A stretch of DNA of 57,259 nucleotides from Spirosoma oryzicola (GCF_021233055.1 NZ_CP089547.1:1-57259), one strand, 5' to 3'. Shown: positions 25,951-36,489, counted from the stretch's first letter. Translations and numbers: made by a program. The notes: a model not told the origin generated them from the letters alone.

Positions 25951-27426
25951 GTGGCTGTTGCAAAAGTAGATCAGGATATACTAAAACTGATCAGGTAGTG
26001 GTAGAGCGATCACCATACCACTTTGTTCAACGGGCGTAAAGCGTAGGTGCTTCTTCAGATTGTAGGCTATGGCCGCCACATCCATCACTTTAGCTGCGGC
26101 TTCTCGACTTCTCGTATTGATTTGGCCTAGGCCATAGTAGTTGATCAGACTGCCCAAGACAGGTTCGACTGTCGCGGATCGTATCCGCATCATGCGCTTG
26201 CCGAACCGACTCGATAACCGCTCCACCATTCGTTCGTATTGAGCTTTGTAGTAGGTATGAGGCAAGCGCTTTTCCTCGGCTTTTTTACCCTTACACGGCT
26301 CACTGAGAGGACAACTCTTACAATCGGATGCCTTAGCCAGATAACGTTTCTTGGGATTACCTTGCTTATCGATTAGTAGTCGATCAAAGGCCAATCGTTT
26401 ACCCTGGCTACAGCTATAACTGTCACTAAGGGCATCGTAGGTAAAGTCTGACCGCTCGACCTTGTACGTACCATCAGGGGCAATAAACCCGTTCAATCCA
26501 CTGATTTCCAACTGTTCATAATTCTCTCCGGAGCAATACCCTGCATCCGCCACTACCTTACTCACGGATACACCAAATCCGTTCAACCGGTCTGGAGTGG
26601 TATCGATAATCGCTAACAGATACCGGCTATCACGCCAGTCTGGATATGAGTAATTAGGAGATGGGCCGCCTCTACGCTCCCATTAGCCATATACGCTAAC
26701 TGGCGAGGCTTCCCTGACTTAAAGCCAATGCGGGCGTCGGGATCAGTAGGACTATAATGGGTGAGATTGCTCAGGAGTTGACCGGATTTGTTAGGCGCGG
26801 CTTTGTGAATCTTGTTATGAAAGCGGTGGATATGTTTTAAGCGCTCCGCCGAAGTCGTTAGCCGAGGTGGGCTTGGTTTACCTAACGTAGAATTACCCTT
26901 AGACGACCCGATGGCAGGTTTTGGCTTGAGCCGACTCATGGATGCATTGGCTTTGATATAGGCCGAGTCAATCACCTGGGTATGGCCACTGACAAGTCCC
27001 TTTTGAATACATAGGCCGGCAATGTGAGTAAAGCACGTTTCAAAGACAGAGATTGGAATGCGTTGACGGGTGCGGCAGAGAGTGGTATGCCAGGGCAAAG
27101 ATTGTTCTAGTGCATAGCCTAAAAACGCGCGGATGCCCAAGTGCAGGTTAGCCAGTTCCAGCAGCTTACGATCCGAAGTGATGTTTTCAAAAAGAGCCAC
27201 CAAAAGGAGTTTGACAAACACCACTGGATCAAGGGATGGGCGCCCCATAGCGCTGTAGAAGGGCTCAAACAGCAGTCTGACAAAACTAAAGTCGACAGCC
27301 AGAAGCAGTTGCTGGTAGAAGTTGTGGGGTGGCACAAGTTTGACCAGCGACATATTCGATGGATGATAGCCTAGCATACGCTAACAACCTATCTATCCCT
27401 CAATGAGTTACTTTTGCAACAGCCAC
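25951..27426 (-). mobile_element. IS1182-type insertion sequence with perfect 18-bp ends
   Basis: GTGGCTGTTGCAAAAGTA (25951-25968) is exactly complementary to 27409-27426. The ends enclose one transposase frame of the DUF772/DDE_Tnp_1 type. No clear target duplication can be named because the outermost bases are ambiguous. The transposase is frameshifted, so this copy should be immobile unless helped in trans. Confidence 0.85.
25981..27377 (-). pseudogene. IS1182-family transposase, single-base deletion
   Basis: The N-terminal half (27377-26613) has the DUF772 region GRPSLDPVVFVKLLLVALFE and the DDE start VIDSAYIKANAS. It ends in VITHIQ-like sequence LLITHIQTGVIAGIC. One base added near 26640 (CAG GAC) restores DWRDSRYLLAIIDTTPDR and joins directly to LNGFGVSVSKVVADAGYCSG and the C-terminal DDE_Tnp_1 part (CSQGKRLAF, SDCKSCPLSEPCKGKKAEE with the cysteine cluster, RFGKRMMRIRSATVEPVLG). 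The whole would be about 466 residues. Confidence 0.85.
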
Positions 27427-27435
27427 TGGCCTTAT

Positions 27436-27558
27436 GTTAAGTACTACAGAATGGAAGACAAAAACAAGCGCTGTCTGACAGCGGTCAGACAAAAGGTGAG
27501 TTTAGTTAATAGCCGTTTTTTAAGCGATTCCCAGAAGCAGTATGTACAAAATGGCTAA
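27436..27558. repeat. Dispersed repeat, copy 2 (about 123 bp)
   Basis: The first 30 bases equal 9483-9512. The whole stretch aligns with 35778-35900 with scattered differences. It begins 10 bases beyond the IS1182-type end. Both long copies lie next to such an end. A 35-codon frame (MEDKNKRCLTAVRQKVS) exists here but is not conserved in the other copy, so the repeat is probably non-coding. Confidence 0.65.
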
Positions 27559-27629
27559 TCATATAAGACCACCTTACATGAAGTTTGCTTCGTCTCGTGT
27601 GGGAGCGTTTAAATGAGATACTCATATAG

Positions 27630-28654
27630 CTAAATCAATTTGCCCGCTTCCTCTACAACTGCTTTAATAAAGGCCGAGCAGACTGCCTTAGGAAGTTGAT
27701 CGGTTGTGATCAGATTATGATCTACATGCTTAATTTGTCGTATTAAATGAACCGGATCAGCCGTGTTGAACACTTTTCTAAATTCCAACAATCGCTTAGA
27801 GAGCAGACCTGCCACTTCACTTTCTGAATAAAATATACCGATTGGGCAACTCAATTGCTGATAATAGACGGTAGGATTCAAGCTTAAATAGTGCTGCTCC
27901 CAACGAGATAGCACCTCATGCATCTGGCTATTTACTGCCGATTCGATATCTGTCTTTGTGATCTTAGCTCGTTGATCAACAGGCAGTCTATCGATCTCAA
28001 ATCGAACGATGTACTCAGCAGCTACCCTTCTTTTTTCCAGTGGAGTAGAAGCAGGGCGACCTAAATAAAGCCGCATGTTAGTTAGATAGGAATTAATGGT
28101 ATCGTCGGCTATACCTGTTTCTCGTAGCCGCTGCTCGGTGATTAGTAAAATGTCTTGGTAGCCAGGCAAGACCGGCCCATTGAGGGCGAGTAAACATCTG
28201 ATTTTCGGAATTCTTGACGCGGCAATAGCGGCAATGGTTGCTCCTTCACTGTGCCCGATAACTCCAATTCGTCGTGCGTCAACCCCTTTATGGCCCTCTA
28301 AATACCTAAAAGCCGCCTGCGCATCGGAAGCCAATTCGGTAGTAGTAAACTCTTCAATTGGCTTACCTGGTGAGCGCCTTTAGACCGATTATCATAGCGT
28401 AACACAGCAAATCCCTTTTTGACCAGTTCGGTCGTCATTACTTGAAAGGGCTTAAGTCCCTCTACTTCCCCATCTCGATTGCTAGAGCCACTACCCAAGA
28501 CAATAAGTAGCGCCGGATGAAGACCCGTTCCTGCAGACATCATGAGTGTGCCCGCTAATAGCTGATTACCGTTGGTAAACCTGACGCTTTGTTGAGTTTG
28601 GGCCCAACAAGGCCACGCTAACCATAACAGGAAAAGGATCATTCCAAACCGCAT
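27630..28654 (-). pseudogene. Secreted alpha/beta-hydrolase (esterase), single-base deletion
   Basis: 28654-28378 encodes a signal peptide (MRFGMILFLLWLAWPCWAQ) and the first strands of an alpha/beta-hydrolase: LHPALLIVLGSGSSNRDGE and KGFAVLRYDNR. At about 28375 one C is missing. Restored, the sequence reads GRSPGKPIEEFTTTELASDA and runs into the second frame with the nucleophile elbow GVIGHSEGAT and C-terminal HVDHNL (catalytic His). Repaired length is about 341 residues. The family includes acetyl-xylan-type and other exported esterases. As written no active enzyme is made. Confidence 0.82.
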
Positions 28655-28891
28655 GTGTCATCAAATTCATGTTTATTGTGGGAAAATAGAACAAATCTAT
28701 CAATCTCCCTAAACGCCCGAATTACAGACGCTACCTCGTCTCAGGTGGGAGCGATTTGTGAGCTAACTAGTGTTTTATTTCTCCTCGTCTGTATCGTCCT
28801 AAATCCCTCTATTAGTACGCAAATAGGCACTTTTCGGAAAGAAAGAACGACATCAGGATAGCTCACTCTATTCCCTCCAGCTTAACAAGCT

Positions 28892-31132
28892 CTACTCTTT
28901 AGCCCTAAAATCAACCAGGTAAGGCTTCAGTCGATCGCCATGCTCATTCCGGAAACTTGGACCGATCAACAACTGATAACGCTGATTGGGCGTCACCTCA
29001 AGTTCGAAGGAGAAAGACATCCTGTCGTCCGAAAAGCCCAGTATCTTTTTTACTTTAGGCATGCTGGCCATCTTTAAATCCCCTTTACCAAAACCGTAGT
29101 AGCGGGTGTCCATCTGCTGGGAAAAGTGGAGGATAATCACCGGCCTACTCATACTAACTACTTGCGAGCCATTCTCAAAGGGGGCCATGCCAATTACGCT
29201 GGGTCGGTAGTCGTTGAAATTCCAGACCGACGGCTGACTATTTTCGGCAAGGGTTCCTGTTAACAGATCCACCTCGATATAACTATCGCTGAAAACCCTC
29301 TGTGTCGCCTTCACATAGTCCGAGGCCTTCGCTTGGTAGGGGTTGCGCACGAATGTTTGGGGGTTGCGCGCAAATAAAGGAAAGGCCGTACTTTGAACCT
29401 GAATCATGATCCGATGGCCTTTTTTAAAGGTATGTAACACATCCTGCAACGGAAAGCGAACGGCTGTTTTCTGACCAGGACGAAGTGGCTGGGGGGTTTC
29501 AAAGCTATTGCGAAACCGGGCGGGCATTATTTCCGAACGAACCATCTGCCAGTAATTGCTCAGAGTGACGTTTTTGTTAGGCATATAGGCATGATTCGGT
29601 TCATCCAGGGGATAAACGTCGATCAGCTTGACAAAAAAATCAGCATCCGTACCCGTACTGGCGATGTTGAGAGACGCCTTAATCTCACCTCCCAGGGTTA
29701 CATCGTCCGCTAAAACTCCAGTTTGAAATAGCAGTACATCGGGTCGACGGCCGGCAAAACGCTGATCTTCGCTCATGTAGCTGTAGGGCGTAAAGTTCAT
29801 CGTCGACGTTAAATCCTCGGTGTGGGGAACGGGTTTGAGGGGATCGCTGAGGTAAGACAGAGAATGAATCTTTTGGGGTGGTTGCCTATCCAACCTACCC
29901 GATGCATTTAGGTAAAGCCTTTGCTTGTGAATACTGGCCGCAGGCCATTGATCAAACCGACTCCATTTTTTTAGCCCCGTATCGAACATATACGCTTCGG
30001 GTAAACCCGTAGTCGTACCTATGCCTTTTAAAAAATGGCGAAAGAATTTGGCTTCAATCTCATTCATATAGAAGCTGGCCAGGCTATCGCCAAAATAAAG
30101 GTTACTGTGCAAGGTATGGCCCGTCTCATGGGCCCATCCCCCGTGCCCAAACGGCCCCATGACTAGCGTATTGTAGGTACCGGGGCTCTTCTTCTCAATC
30201 GTCTTGTAGAGATTTAGTGGTCCCGATAGGTCTTCGGCATCAAACCAACCTCCTACGGTCATGACGGCTGTTTTTAGATCGGGCTGATAGTGCTGTAGTA
30301 TGGCTCTCTTCTTCCAGAAGTCGTCATAATTGGGATGATTCACCGTTTGCTGCCACAAGACGTTCTCTTTGTAGTAGGTGTCAGCAAACGTCAGCGGACC
30401 TTGATCGAGGTAGAGTTGGTAGCCATCCCGGACCACTTTAACCGTATTGACCGGCTGACTATCGTACCAAGCCAAGGTAGTGGTGTCTTTCTTTGGGACG
30501 CCAAACCAGGGAAAAAGTAAAAAATAACTTTGCAAGAAGGTCCCGTTATGGTGAAAGTCATCGAAAAAGAAGTCCGAAATAGGGGCCTGCGGGCTGGATG
30601 CTTTCAGAGCAGGATGGTTGCTGAGCAAACCCGCTGCTGTATAAAAGCCGGGGTAGGACATGCCCCATTGGCCTACATGGCCATTGTTGTTGGGTACATT
30701 CCTGACTAACCAATCAATGGTGTCGAATGTATCGGAGCTTTCGTCTACGTCAGCACTGCTCTTGTGAACGGTTATGGGCGTCAGGTTGGTGAACTGCCCT
30801 TCACTCTTGTAGCGACCCCGAACGTCCTGATAAACAAAAATATAACCCTCCTGCATCATGGTCGTCGATGGGCCTAATCGTTGGGGATAATTATGCCTTC
30901 CGTATGGAGCAATGCTGTAGCAGGTCCGCTGTAATAGGATTGGATAGGGCCGGGCTAGCGTTGCTTGTTTTGGGGTGTAAATAGCGGTAAATAGCTTCAC
31001 GCCATCCCGCATGGTAATGTAGGTTTCGGCTTTGATGTAGTTTTCCTTAACGTCATAGGTTGGCTGCGCGCTTAGATGGTGCCGGCCAAGGAGGAGCCCA
31101 ACCATGAGCAATTGAGTAACCGTGAGCTTCAT
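28892..31132 (-). CDS. Secreted CocE/NonD-family hydrolase (X-Pro dipeptidyl-peptidase / acylase)
   Basis: This 746-residue enzyme has a signal peptide (MKLTVTQLLMVGLLLGRHHL, cleavage after LSAQ), the CocE signature YITMRDGVKLFTAIYTPK, the VYQDVRGRYKSEG oxyanion region and the nucleophile motif GQWGMSYPGFY (Ser159). It also has the catalytic-His region MGPFGHGGWAH and a C-terminal jelly-roll (X-Pro_C) domain from about 490. Family members hydrolyse X-Pro dipeptides, alpha-amino acid esters or glutaryl-7-aminocephalosporanate. The natural substrate cannot be told. The gene is intact, unlike the adjacent esterase. Confidence 0.9.
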   Translation of the reverse strand: MKLTVTQLLMVGLLLGRHHLSAQPTYDVKENYIKAETYITMRDGVKLFTAIYTPKQATLARPYPILLQRTCYSIAPYGRHNYPQRLGPSTTMMQEGYIFVYQDVRGRYKSEGQFTNLTPITVHKSSADVDESSDTFDTIDWLVRNVPNNNGHVGQWGMSYPGFYTAAGLLSNHPALKASSPQAPISDFFFDDFHHNGTFLQSYFLLFPWFGVPKKDTTTLAWYDSQPVNTVKVVRDGYQLYLDQGPLTFADTYYKENVLWQQTVNHPNYDDFWKKRAILQHYQPDLKTAVMTVGGWFDAEDLSGPLNLYKTIEKKSPGTYNTLVMGPFGHGGWAHETGHTLHSNLYFGDSLASFYMNEIEAKFFRHFLKGIGTTTGLPEAYMFDTGLKKWSRFDQWPAASIHKQRLYLNASGRLDRQPPQKIHSLSYLSDPLKPVPHTEDLTSTMNFTPYSYMSEDQRFAGRRPDVLLFQTGVLADDVTLGGEIKASLNIASTGTDADFFVKLIDVYPLDEPNHAYMPNKNVTLSNYWQMVRSEIMPARFRNSFETPQPLRPGQKTAVRFPLQDVLHTFKKGHRIMIQVQSTAFPLFARNPQTFVRNPYQAKASDYVKATQRVFSDSYIEVDLLTGTLAENSQPSVWNFNDYRPSVIGMAPFENGSQVVSMSRPVIILHFSQQMDTRYYGFGKGDLKMASMPKVKKILGFSDDRMSFSFELEVTPNQRYQLLIGPSFRNEHGDRLKPYLVDFRAKE

Positions 31133-31510
31133 AACTGATTCATCTGGAGTCTATCGGGTTAGCAACTAGGAGTGATCTATGATTAGTTGCTCTAACCAAA
31201 GAGTAGGTAATAGCGAGCTGCGCTGCATCCGTAGCGAATATTTGCAGGCTCTAAGGTGCTTCTAAGCCAAGAATTATAGCTTTATGGTCATATAACTGTG
31301 TCTCTTGTCCGTATTTTAAAACGCCCATTTAAGGAGCAGTTGCATGATCAATTCATTGTCTCTGTCGGGAGCTCATTTATAAACGTTTCCTCGTATCAAG
31401 GAGGAGCGTTATTTAAGAATTTCTTTTTGCAATCACTTCGTACTATTTCTGTATCTGTCCTACTTTACTAGTAATACCCAGTGCTGATGCAATATAGCCT
31501 GACTCACCGT
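31133..31510. other. 378-base intergenic region
   Basis: This is the shared upstream region of the divergent CocE-like gene and the DUF5700-like pseudogene. No frame, hairpin or clear -7 box was supported. Confidence 0.35.
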
Positions 31511-32569
31511 ATGTTTAAAAAAGTAGCACTCACACTGATCTTCCTTGTTGTTGCACCGGCTGTTCATTCTCAGCAGTTTAACTTTCAACCTTGCTATGCC
31601 TTTTGGAAACTGACCGATCGGTTAAGAGAGGGCATAAAGTTGACACCGGAAGACTGGCAACAATTGAAAGAAACCGACGGATATAAGCGCGTAAATAACA
31701 CTGCCTGGAATCAATTTATCCAACAAGTTACGTTAGTCTACTCCCCTGGAAACCAGGAGCGCATTCAGCAACAGATCAAAACGGATCGTTCGCTACATCG
31801 GATCATCTGCTACGAAAAGGAAGAGCTCAACTTAAAGAACTACATTGCCAGGATTGACCAACTGCATTTGATGGATAGTGCGATGGCCTATACCAAACGA
31901 ATGCTACCCTAAAAATGGAAGAACTGCTTCCCGACTCCCAGGGTCGATTTTATCTTATACAATTACGATGGCAGTGCCCGTGAATACGGTATCACAATGG
32001 ACCTATTAATGGCATACGATATGGAGACCTATCGACCTGGTGCGTTTCTGGGTCATGAACTGTTCCATTACGCTCTATTCTACTGTCGCATAAAACTTCG
32101 CCATTTCAAATCGGTACCCCAAGACCAGTAGGCGGCCTTCGTGGCGATTAATGGCATTAGTGAAGAGGGAATTGCCGATTTGATTGACAAACCGTTTGTC
32201 CTATTTGATAAGCAATCACCTTATCGAGAGAAAGAGGCATTTTTGACTCTTTACGAAACGCAGTCTAGTTCATGTATTGCGAAACTTAATCAAGCCTTTG
32301 AGCAATTAGCGGATCGGGCGGGTGAGCCTTACACAAGTTTTTCATATTGGAACTCAATCGTTCTGGCTACGGGTCATGTGCCTGGGATGTTTATGGGTAG
32401 ACTGATTCAGCAACAGGGCTTAACCAATGAACTGATTCATCATATCGAGAACCCATTTGCGTTCTTTTATTTATATAATAAGGCTGCCCGGAAAGACCTA
32501 ACGGGTGTACCAGCGTTTTCCTCCAAGGCGCTGCGTTTTCTTAAATCAATGGATAAAAGGCATTACTAG
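31511..32569 (+). pseudogene. DUF5700-like zinc metalloprotease-type secreted protein with two in-frame stops
   Basis: One uninterrupted frame, apart from TAA at 31910-31912 and TAG at 32129-32131, encodes a signal peptide (MFKKVALTLIFLVVAPAVHS), then GHELFHYALFYC (a zinc-binding HExxH) and later ISEEGIADLIDKP, whose glutamate would be the third zinc ligand, as in DUF5700/DUF2268-type proteases. No indel is needed to join the three parts, so this looks like nonsense decay. The first stop comes before the active site, so no protease can be made without readthrough. Confidence 0.72.
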
Positions 32570-32736
32570 AGCGAGGAGTAAAATGGGGTTAAGGGTGGAA
32601 CTCGACTTGCTTGGTTAGAAGAGCCGACCAGTTTATTCTATGGGGTCATTGTCATGTTCATTACCCAGTTTATAGAGATCATCTAGTTTCACTTAAGAGG
32701 GATTTTTGAGATTCCATTAAACTCACTCTTTTAAGA

Positions 32737-33055
32737 TTACTTGACTATATCTTTTTCATCCTGCTGCGCTTCTAGCTGGGTAAGCTGGGTTAACGCTTGC
32801 TCATATAGATCACTCATCGACTCAACCGCCCGCTGCTGGCGATCTAAATGAAAAGAATAGCTCTCCACTTAGGCTGACTGTACATCAGGGGCGGTTTGTA
32901 AGCCCACCGACCGCTGATAATTCAGGTCAAGCTAATGCTGCATCAGCTTGACCTAATCCAAATGAAGTTCAATCCCTAGACATGATCCCGAAGCCAGTGT
33001 AGTTCCATTGCTGCTGAGTTTGTTTAGTAAGCGGATGCTTGATGATTAAACTCAT
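32737..33055 (-). pseudogene. Small coiled-coil protein after kinase B, with three in-frame stops
   Basis: ATG 33055 lies 34 bases after the kinase B stop. It reads SLIIKHPLTKQTQQQWNYTG, then shifts frame near 32975. From there one frame reads ELHLD-TAG-VKLMQH-TAG-LDLNYQRSVGLQTAPDVQSA-TAA-VESYSFHLDRQQRAVES and ends EAQQDEKDIVK. Stops are at 32953-32955, 32932-32934 and 32869-32871. The composition (Q, L, E, D; heptads) is typical of a real helical protein, and Gln fits all three stop positions. A similar short frame follows kinase A (55743-56024), suggesting that such helper genes accompany these kinases. Confidence 0.55.
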
Positions 33056-33089
33056 TTCCTAAGGCTTCGCTCTGGCAAGCAGGCTGAGC

Positions 33090-35525
33090 CTACTGATCAG
33101 GGACAACTTCGCTTAGTAACTTACGAAGCTGTGGCAAATTAAGCGGCTTGATCAGATATGCCGCAAAACCAGCCTGCTCGGTTCGTGCCTGGAATGACAG
33201 GGGACTATAGCCCGTTAGGGCCACGATTGGCAGGGACTGACCCCAGGACTGCTCCCGCAAGCGCCGACTCACCTCAAAGCCATCCAGATGGGGCAAGCCC
33301 AGATCCAACAGGATGACATCTGGCCGCCACTGCTCAGCCATCACAAGCCCATCCGTTCCGCTGTAACTGACACGGGCTTCATACCCGCTTAACGCCACCA
33401 ACCGGGCTGTCATATCAGCCAATGTCTGATTATCCTCGATCACCAGTACCCGTCCCTTGCCGGTAGCCGTATTGAATACCGGCAAGTGGGGCAATTCTAA
33501 CGCGGCCGATTCCGGTTTTAGCGGCAAGCGAACCAGGAATTCACTGCCTTCTCCGACGCCTGGGCTGTGCACTTCAATGCTACCTTCATGCAACACAACC
33601 AGTTGTTTCACCACGGCTAAACCTAAGCCCAGTCCACCCCTGGGCCGGTCCAGGGTGGTTTCGCCCTGCACAAAAATGTCAAAGATGGTTGCCTGACGGT
33701 CAAGGGCAATGCCAATACCGTCATCCTTAACTCGTAATAGGGCCTGCTTTTGCTGAGCCTCGTCCTTTTCCAATTGAAGACTGACCCAGACATGCCCCTC
33801 TTGATTAGTATACCTGAGCCCATTGGTCAGTAGATTCATCACCACCTGCACCAGCCGCGTCTCATCACCCAGCATCGGCAGCGCGTAAGGGGGTAAGGAT
33901 ACGCTTAACTGCCGACGCTGCTGGCTATAAAATGGCTTAACTGTCTCGACCGTTTGCCGCATAAGGGTCACCAGATCGAGAGGCTTACTGTGGAGCTGGA
34001 TCAGCCCATAGCGGATGCGGCCTACATCCAACAGATCATCGACCATGCGGCTCATGTGGCCCACCTGCTGGCTCATCTGCCCGACGGCCTGCGGATAGGA
34101 CAGGTTCTCATCGGTGCCTCTGGTTAACTGGAGGACTAACAAGGTGTTGGCCAGCGAAGCCAGGGGATTGCGTAGTTCATGGGCCAGCATAGCCATAAAC
34201 TCATCTTTGCGCCGGTATTCTTCCCCGAGTGCTTCTTCGGCCCGGGCTCGTTCGACCGCGGCCCAGGTGCGCTCCGCAATTTCTTCCAGCAGGCCCACGT
34301 CGGCCTCGTTCCAGGAACGACTCGGAGCATCCTCCACAAAGAACGAGCCGACCCACTGGCCTTCTTTGAGCCGGGGAACCCAGATGCGGGAACCCCTATC
34401 CCCGGCTCGTTTAGAGGGCGCTTCTGGGGGCGGGTTTTGGCTATCCTTACCCGCATCATCTACCACCGTTTGTCCCGAACGTAACCGGCGGATAAGCTCA
34501 CCGCTCCAGCTGGAAAGCGGGTAGGCATCTTGCCGGCTTGGCATCCCTGTCTTAGTCCAGTCCCGGCTGATCACCAACTGGTTGTACGGCGGGGGAAGCT
34601 CGGCAAACCCGCAGCGATCCACCTCGTAATGCCGCCCAATCAGCTCGCTCACCGTGGTCATGATGTCCCCCGAAGCAGTTAAGGGTCGGATGGCATCGGC
34701 TAGCTTAAGCAGCAGAGCCTGCCGTTTTTGCTGCTGCTTGCGCTCGGTGGTATTGCTAAACAGCACACCCACCCGCCGGCTGGCCGGTGAGCCCAAGGCA
34801 AAGACGTACACCTCAAACCAGCGGCTCAGCACCGGCGAATAAGCCTCGAAGCTGACCGTCTCGCCCGTGGCGGCTACATGGCCATAGCCTTCGTACCAGG
34901 CCTCCTCCAGGCCGGGTATGAGCTGGCGCGTCGTCTGACTAAGCACGTCGGCGCGGGCCAGACCCGTCAGCTGCTCAAACCGGGGGTTGACTTCCAGCCA
35001 CTGGTAGTCCATGGGTTGCCCAGCCTGCTGGTCGGCGGGTAAGATCTGACCGATGCCAAAGCCCTGTTCCATGGTTTCGAACAGGGTGCGGTACGTCACC
35101 TCCGACACCTGCTGAGCTTCTTCGGCCCGTTTGCGGTCGGTGATATTGGTGAACAGGACAGCGATTTGAGCCGACTGCTGACTGATAGGGAAAACGTTGG
35201 CCTCGATCCATCGGTCGAGTGGGGCGACATAGGTCTGAAACTGAGTAGACTGCCCGGTTCGGGCCACCTGCTCATAGAGGGTTATGATGCGTTCGTCGAG
35301 TTGGGGAACGACTTGCCGACTGGTTTTGCCGATTACGTTTGTTAAGCCCGTGTGCTTTTCGAAGGCAGGATTGACCATCTGATAGCGAAAATCCGAGGGT
35401 TCATTGACCGGGGTATCGACTTTTTCCAGGAAGCAGAAGCCCTGGTCCATGTTGGCAAAGGCAGCGGCATAGGCGGACGCGAATGGATCAAGCGACGCGT
35501 TTTGTTGCGGATCGGTTGTTGCCAT
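33090..35525 (-). CDS. Hybrid sensor histidine kinase B (PAS-PAS-GAF-HisKA-HATPase-REC)
   Basis: The 811-residue cytoplasmic kinase has PAS domains at about 20-135 (ending FTNITDRKR) and 140-265 (FSNTTERKQ), and a GAF domain at about 275-430. The dimerisation/phosphoacceptor helix is MLAHELRNPLASL (His near 447). The ATPase follows with N box LVQVVMNLLTNGLRYT, G1 VKDDGIGIA and G2 RGGLGLGLAVVKQL. A receiver follows (DVILLDLGLPHLDG, phosphoacceptor Asp), ending GFAAYLIKPLNLPQL. No Hpt or output domain is fused. Closely similar paralogues lie at 53080-55494 and across the origin. Input ligand unknown. Confidence 0.93.
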   Translation of the reverse strand: MATTDPQQNASLDPFASAYAAAFANMDQGFCFLEKVDTPVNEPSDFRYQMVNPAFEKHTGLTNVIGKTSRQVVPQLDERIITLYEQVARTGQSTQFQTYVAPLDRWIEANVFPISQQSAQIAVLFTNITDRKRAEEAQQVSEVTYRTLFETMEQGFGIGQILPADQQAGQPMDYQWLEVNPRFEQLTGLARADVLSQTTRQLIPGLEEAWYEGYGHVAATGETVSFEAYSPVLSRWFEVYVFALGSPASRRVGVLFSNTTERKQQQKRQALLLKLADAIRPLTASGDIMTTVSELIGRHYEVDRCGFAELPPPYNQLVISRDWTKTGMPSRQDAYPLSSWSGELIRRLRSGQTVVDDAGKDSQNPPPEAPSKRAGDRGSRIWVPRLKEGQWVGSFFVEDAPSRSWNEADVGLLEEIAERTWAAVERARAEEALGEEYRRKDEFMAMLAHELRNPLASLANTLLVLQLTRGTDENLSYPQAVGQMSQQVGHMSRMVDDLLDVGRIRYGLIQLHSKPLDLVTLMRQTVETVKPFYSQQRRQLSVSLPPYALPMLGDETRLVQVVMNLLTNGLRYTNQEGHVWVSLQLEKDEAQQKQALLRVKDDGIGIALDRQATIFDIFVQGETTLDRPRGGLGLGLAVVKQLVVLHEGSIEVHSPGVGEGSEFLVRLPLKPESAALELPHLPVFNTATGKGRVLVIEDNQTLADMTARLVALSGYEARVSYSGTDGLVMAEQWRPDVILLDLGLPHLDGFEVSRRLREQSWGQSLPIVALTGYSPLSFQARTEQAGFAAYLIKPLNLPQLRKLLSEVVPDQ

Positions 35526-35735
35526 AGCTGATAACTAAGGGTATGTCTATAAGCCGAAAGGTATTCACAAAGTTAAGCCATCGTCTGCTTGTTTAAGAAT
35601 GGATCAAGCTTGTATAAGCTGATTGGCAGTTGCAGAGCCATAGCACTGGGCCAAAACGCCCTTTTCAACTTTCTGGTATCAGGGGTAAATTTGGCCAACT
35701 AGAGCGCATGAATTAAATCGAATCAACCGCTACTG

Positions 35736-35750
35736 AACTTTTGCAACGGC
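35736..35750. repeat. Isolated IS end, inverted relative to 8310
   Basis: The complement of this stretch shares GTTGCAAAAGTTCAG with the relic at 8311-8328 and the core of the IS1182-type ends. No transposase is nearby. It is followed 27 bases later by the third copy of the dispersed repeat. Confidence 0.45.
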
Positions 35751-35777
35751 GTGGCTGATCTTAGCCACCTACGTTCG

Positions 35778-35900
35778 GTTGAGTATTACAAAATGAGAGA
35801 AAAAACAAGTGCTATCCTAGGGCTGTCAGACAACAGGCGAGTTCAGTAAGTTGCCGTTTTTTGAAGCAATGCCCCGAAGCAGTATTTCACAAAATGCCCC
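35778..35900. repeat. Dispersed repeat, copy 3 (diverged)
   Basis: This aligns over its full length with 27436-27558 (blocks GCTGTCAGACAA, GCCGTTTTTT and AGCAGTAT are shared). Between kinase B and the receiver gene no other gene is present. Confidence 0.6.
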
Positions 35901-36033
35901 CTTTTTGACGCTTTTTTTGACGACGACTTCCACTGTTGTTTCACGGATGACTATTGCCGGGTAGACGCCGTTGCCTCACCGTTTATGGAAAAGCGACAGG
36001 CTAACCGTTGATTGATAACCAACCCATCAATGA

Positions 36034-36489
36034 ATGAACGCTAAACTGCCGCCCCCATCAACCCCGGCCAAATTAGATATGCTTCTGGTTGAGGATAATG
36101 CCGATCAATGGTTCATGACTCAATCTGTATTGAACCGTGAATTTCCCCAGATTCAACCTGTCTGGCTGGATAAAGCAGGCCACCTGCTTTCTTATCTGGA
36201 AACCACCGGCCAGGATCTGCACGAGCTTCCTGCCCTGATCCTGTTGGACTTGTATGTGCACGACGCTCAGACGGGCTTTAGTCTGCTTCATATCCTGAAA
36301 ACCCATCACCTTTATAAGAAAATACCGACAATCGTGCTTAGCCAATCCAGAGCGATCGATGATGTAGTACGCTCCTATCAACTCGGCAGCAATGGCTATA
36401 CGAACAAACCCGCTACGTATGAGGGCTGGGTTGAGCTGTTTCTGGGCTTAGGTCGCTACTGGTGGAACACAGGTAGTGAGTCCCAATAG
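36034..36489 (+). CDS. Stand-alone response regulator receiver
   Basis: This 151-residue single-domain CheY-like protein has LLVEDNAD (acidic pocket), LILLDLYVHD with the phosphoacceptor Asp near residue 72, IVLSQS (conserved Ser/Thr position) and TNKPATYE (conserved Lys). The loop around the phosphorylation site is longer than in CheY, as in Rcp1-type regulators that pair with phytochrome or PAS/GAF kinases. It has no output domain, so it should signal by protein contact or pass phosphate onward. It is the only separate receiver on the plasmid and a likely partner of kinase B or kinase C. Confidence 0.88.
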   Translation: MNAKLPPPSTPAKLDMLLVEDNADQWFMTQSVLNREFPQIQPVWLDKAGHLLSYLETTGQDLHELPALILLDLYVHDAQTGFSLLHILKTHHLYKKIPTIVLSQSRAIDDVVRSYQLGSNGYTNKPATYEGWVELFLGLGRYWWNTGSESQ

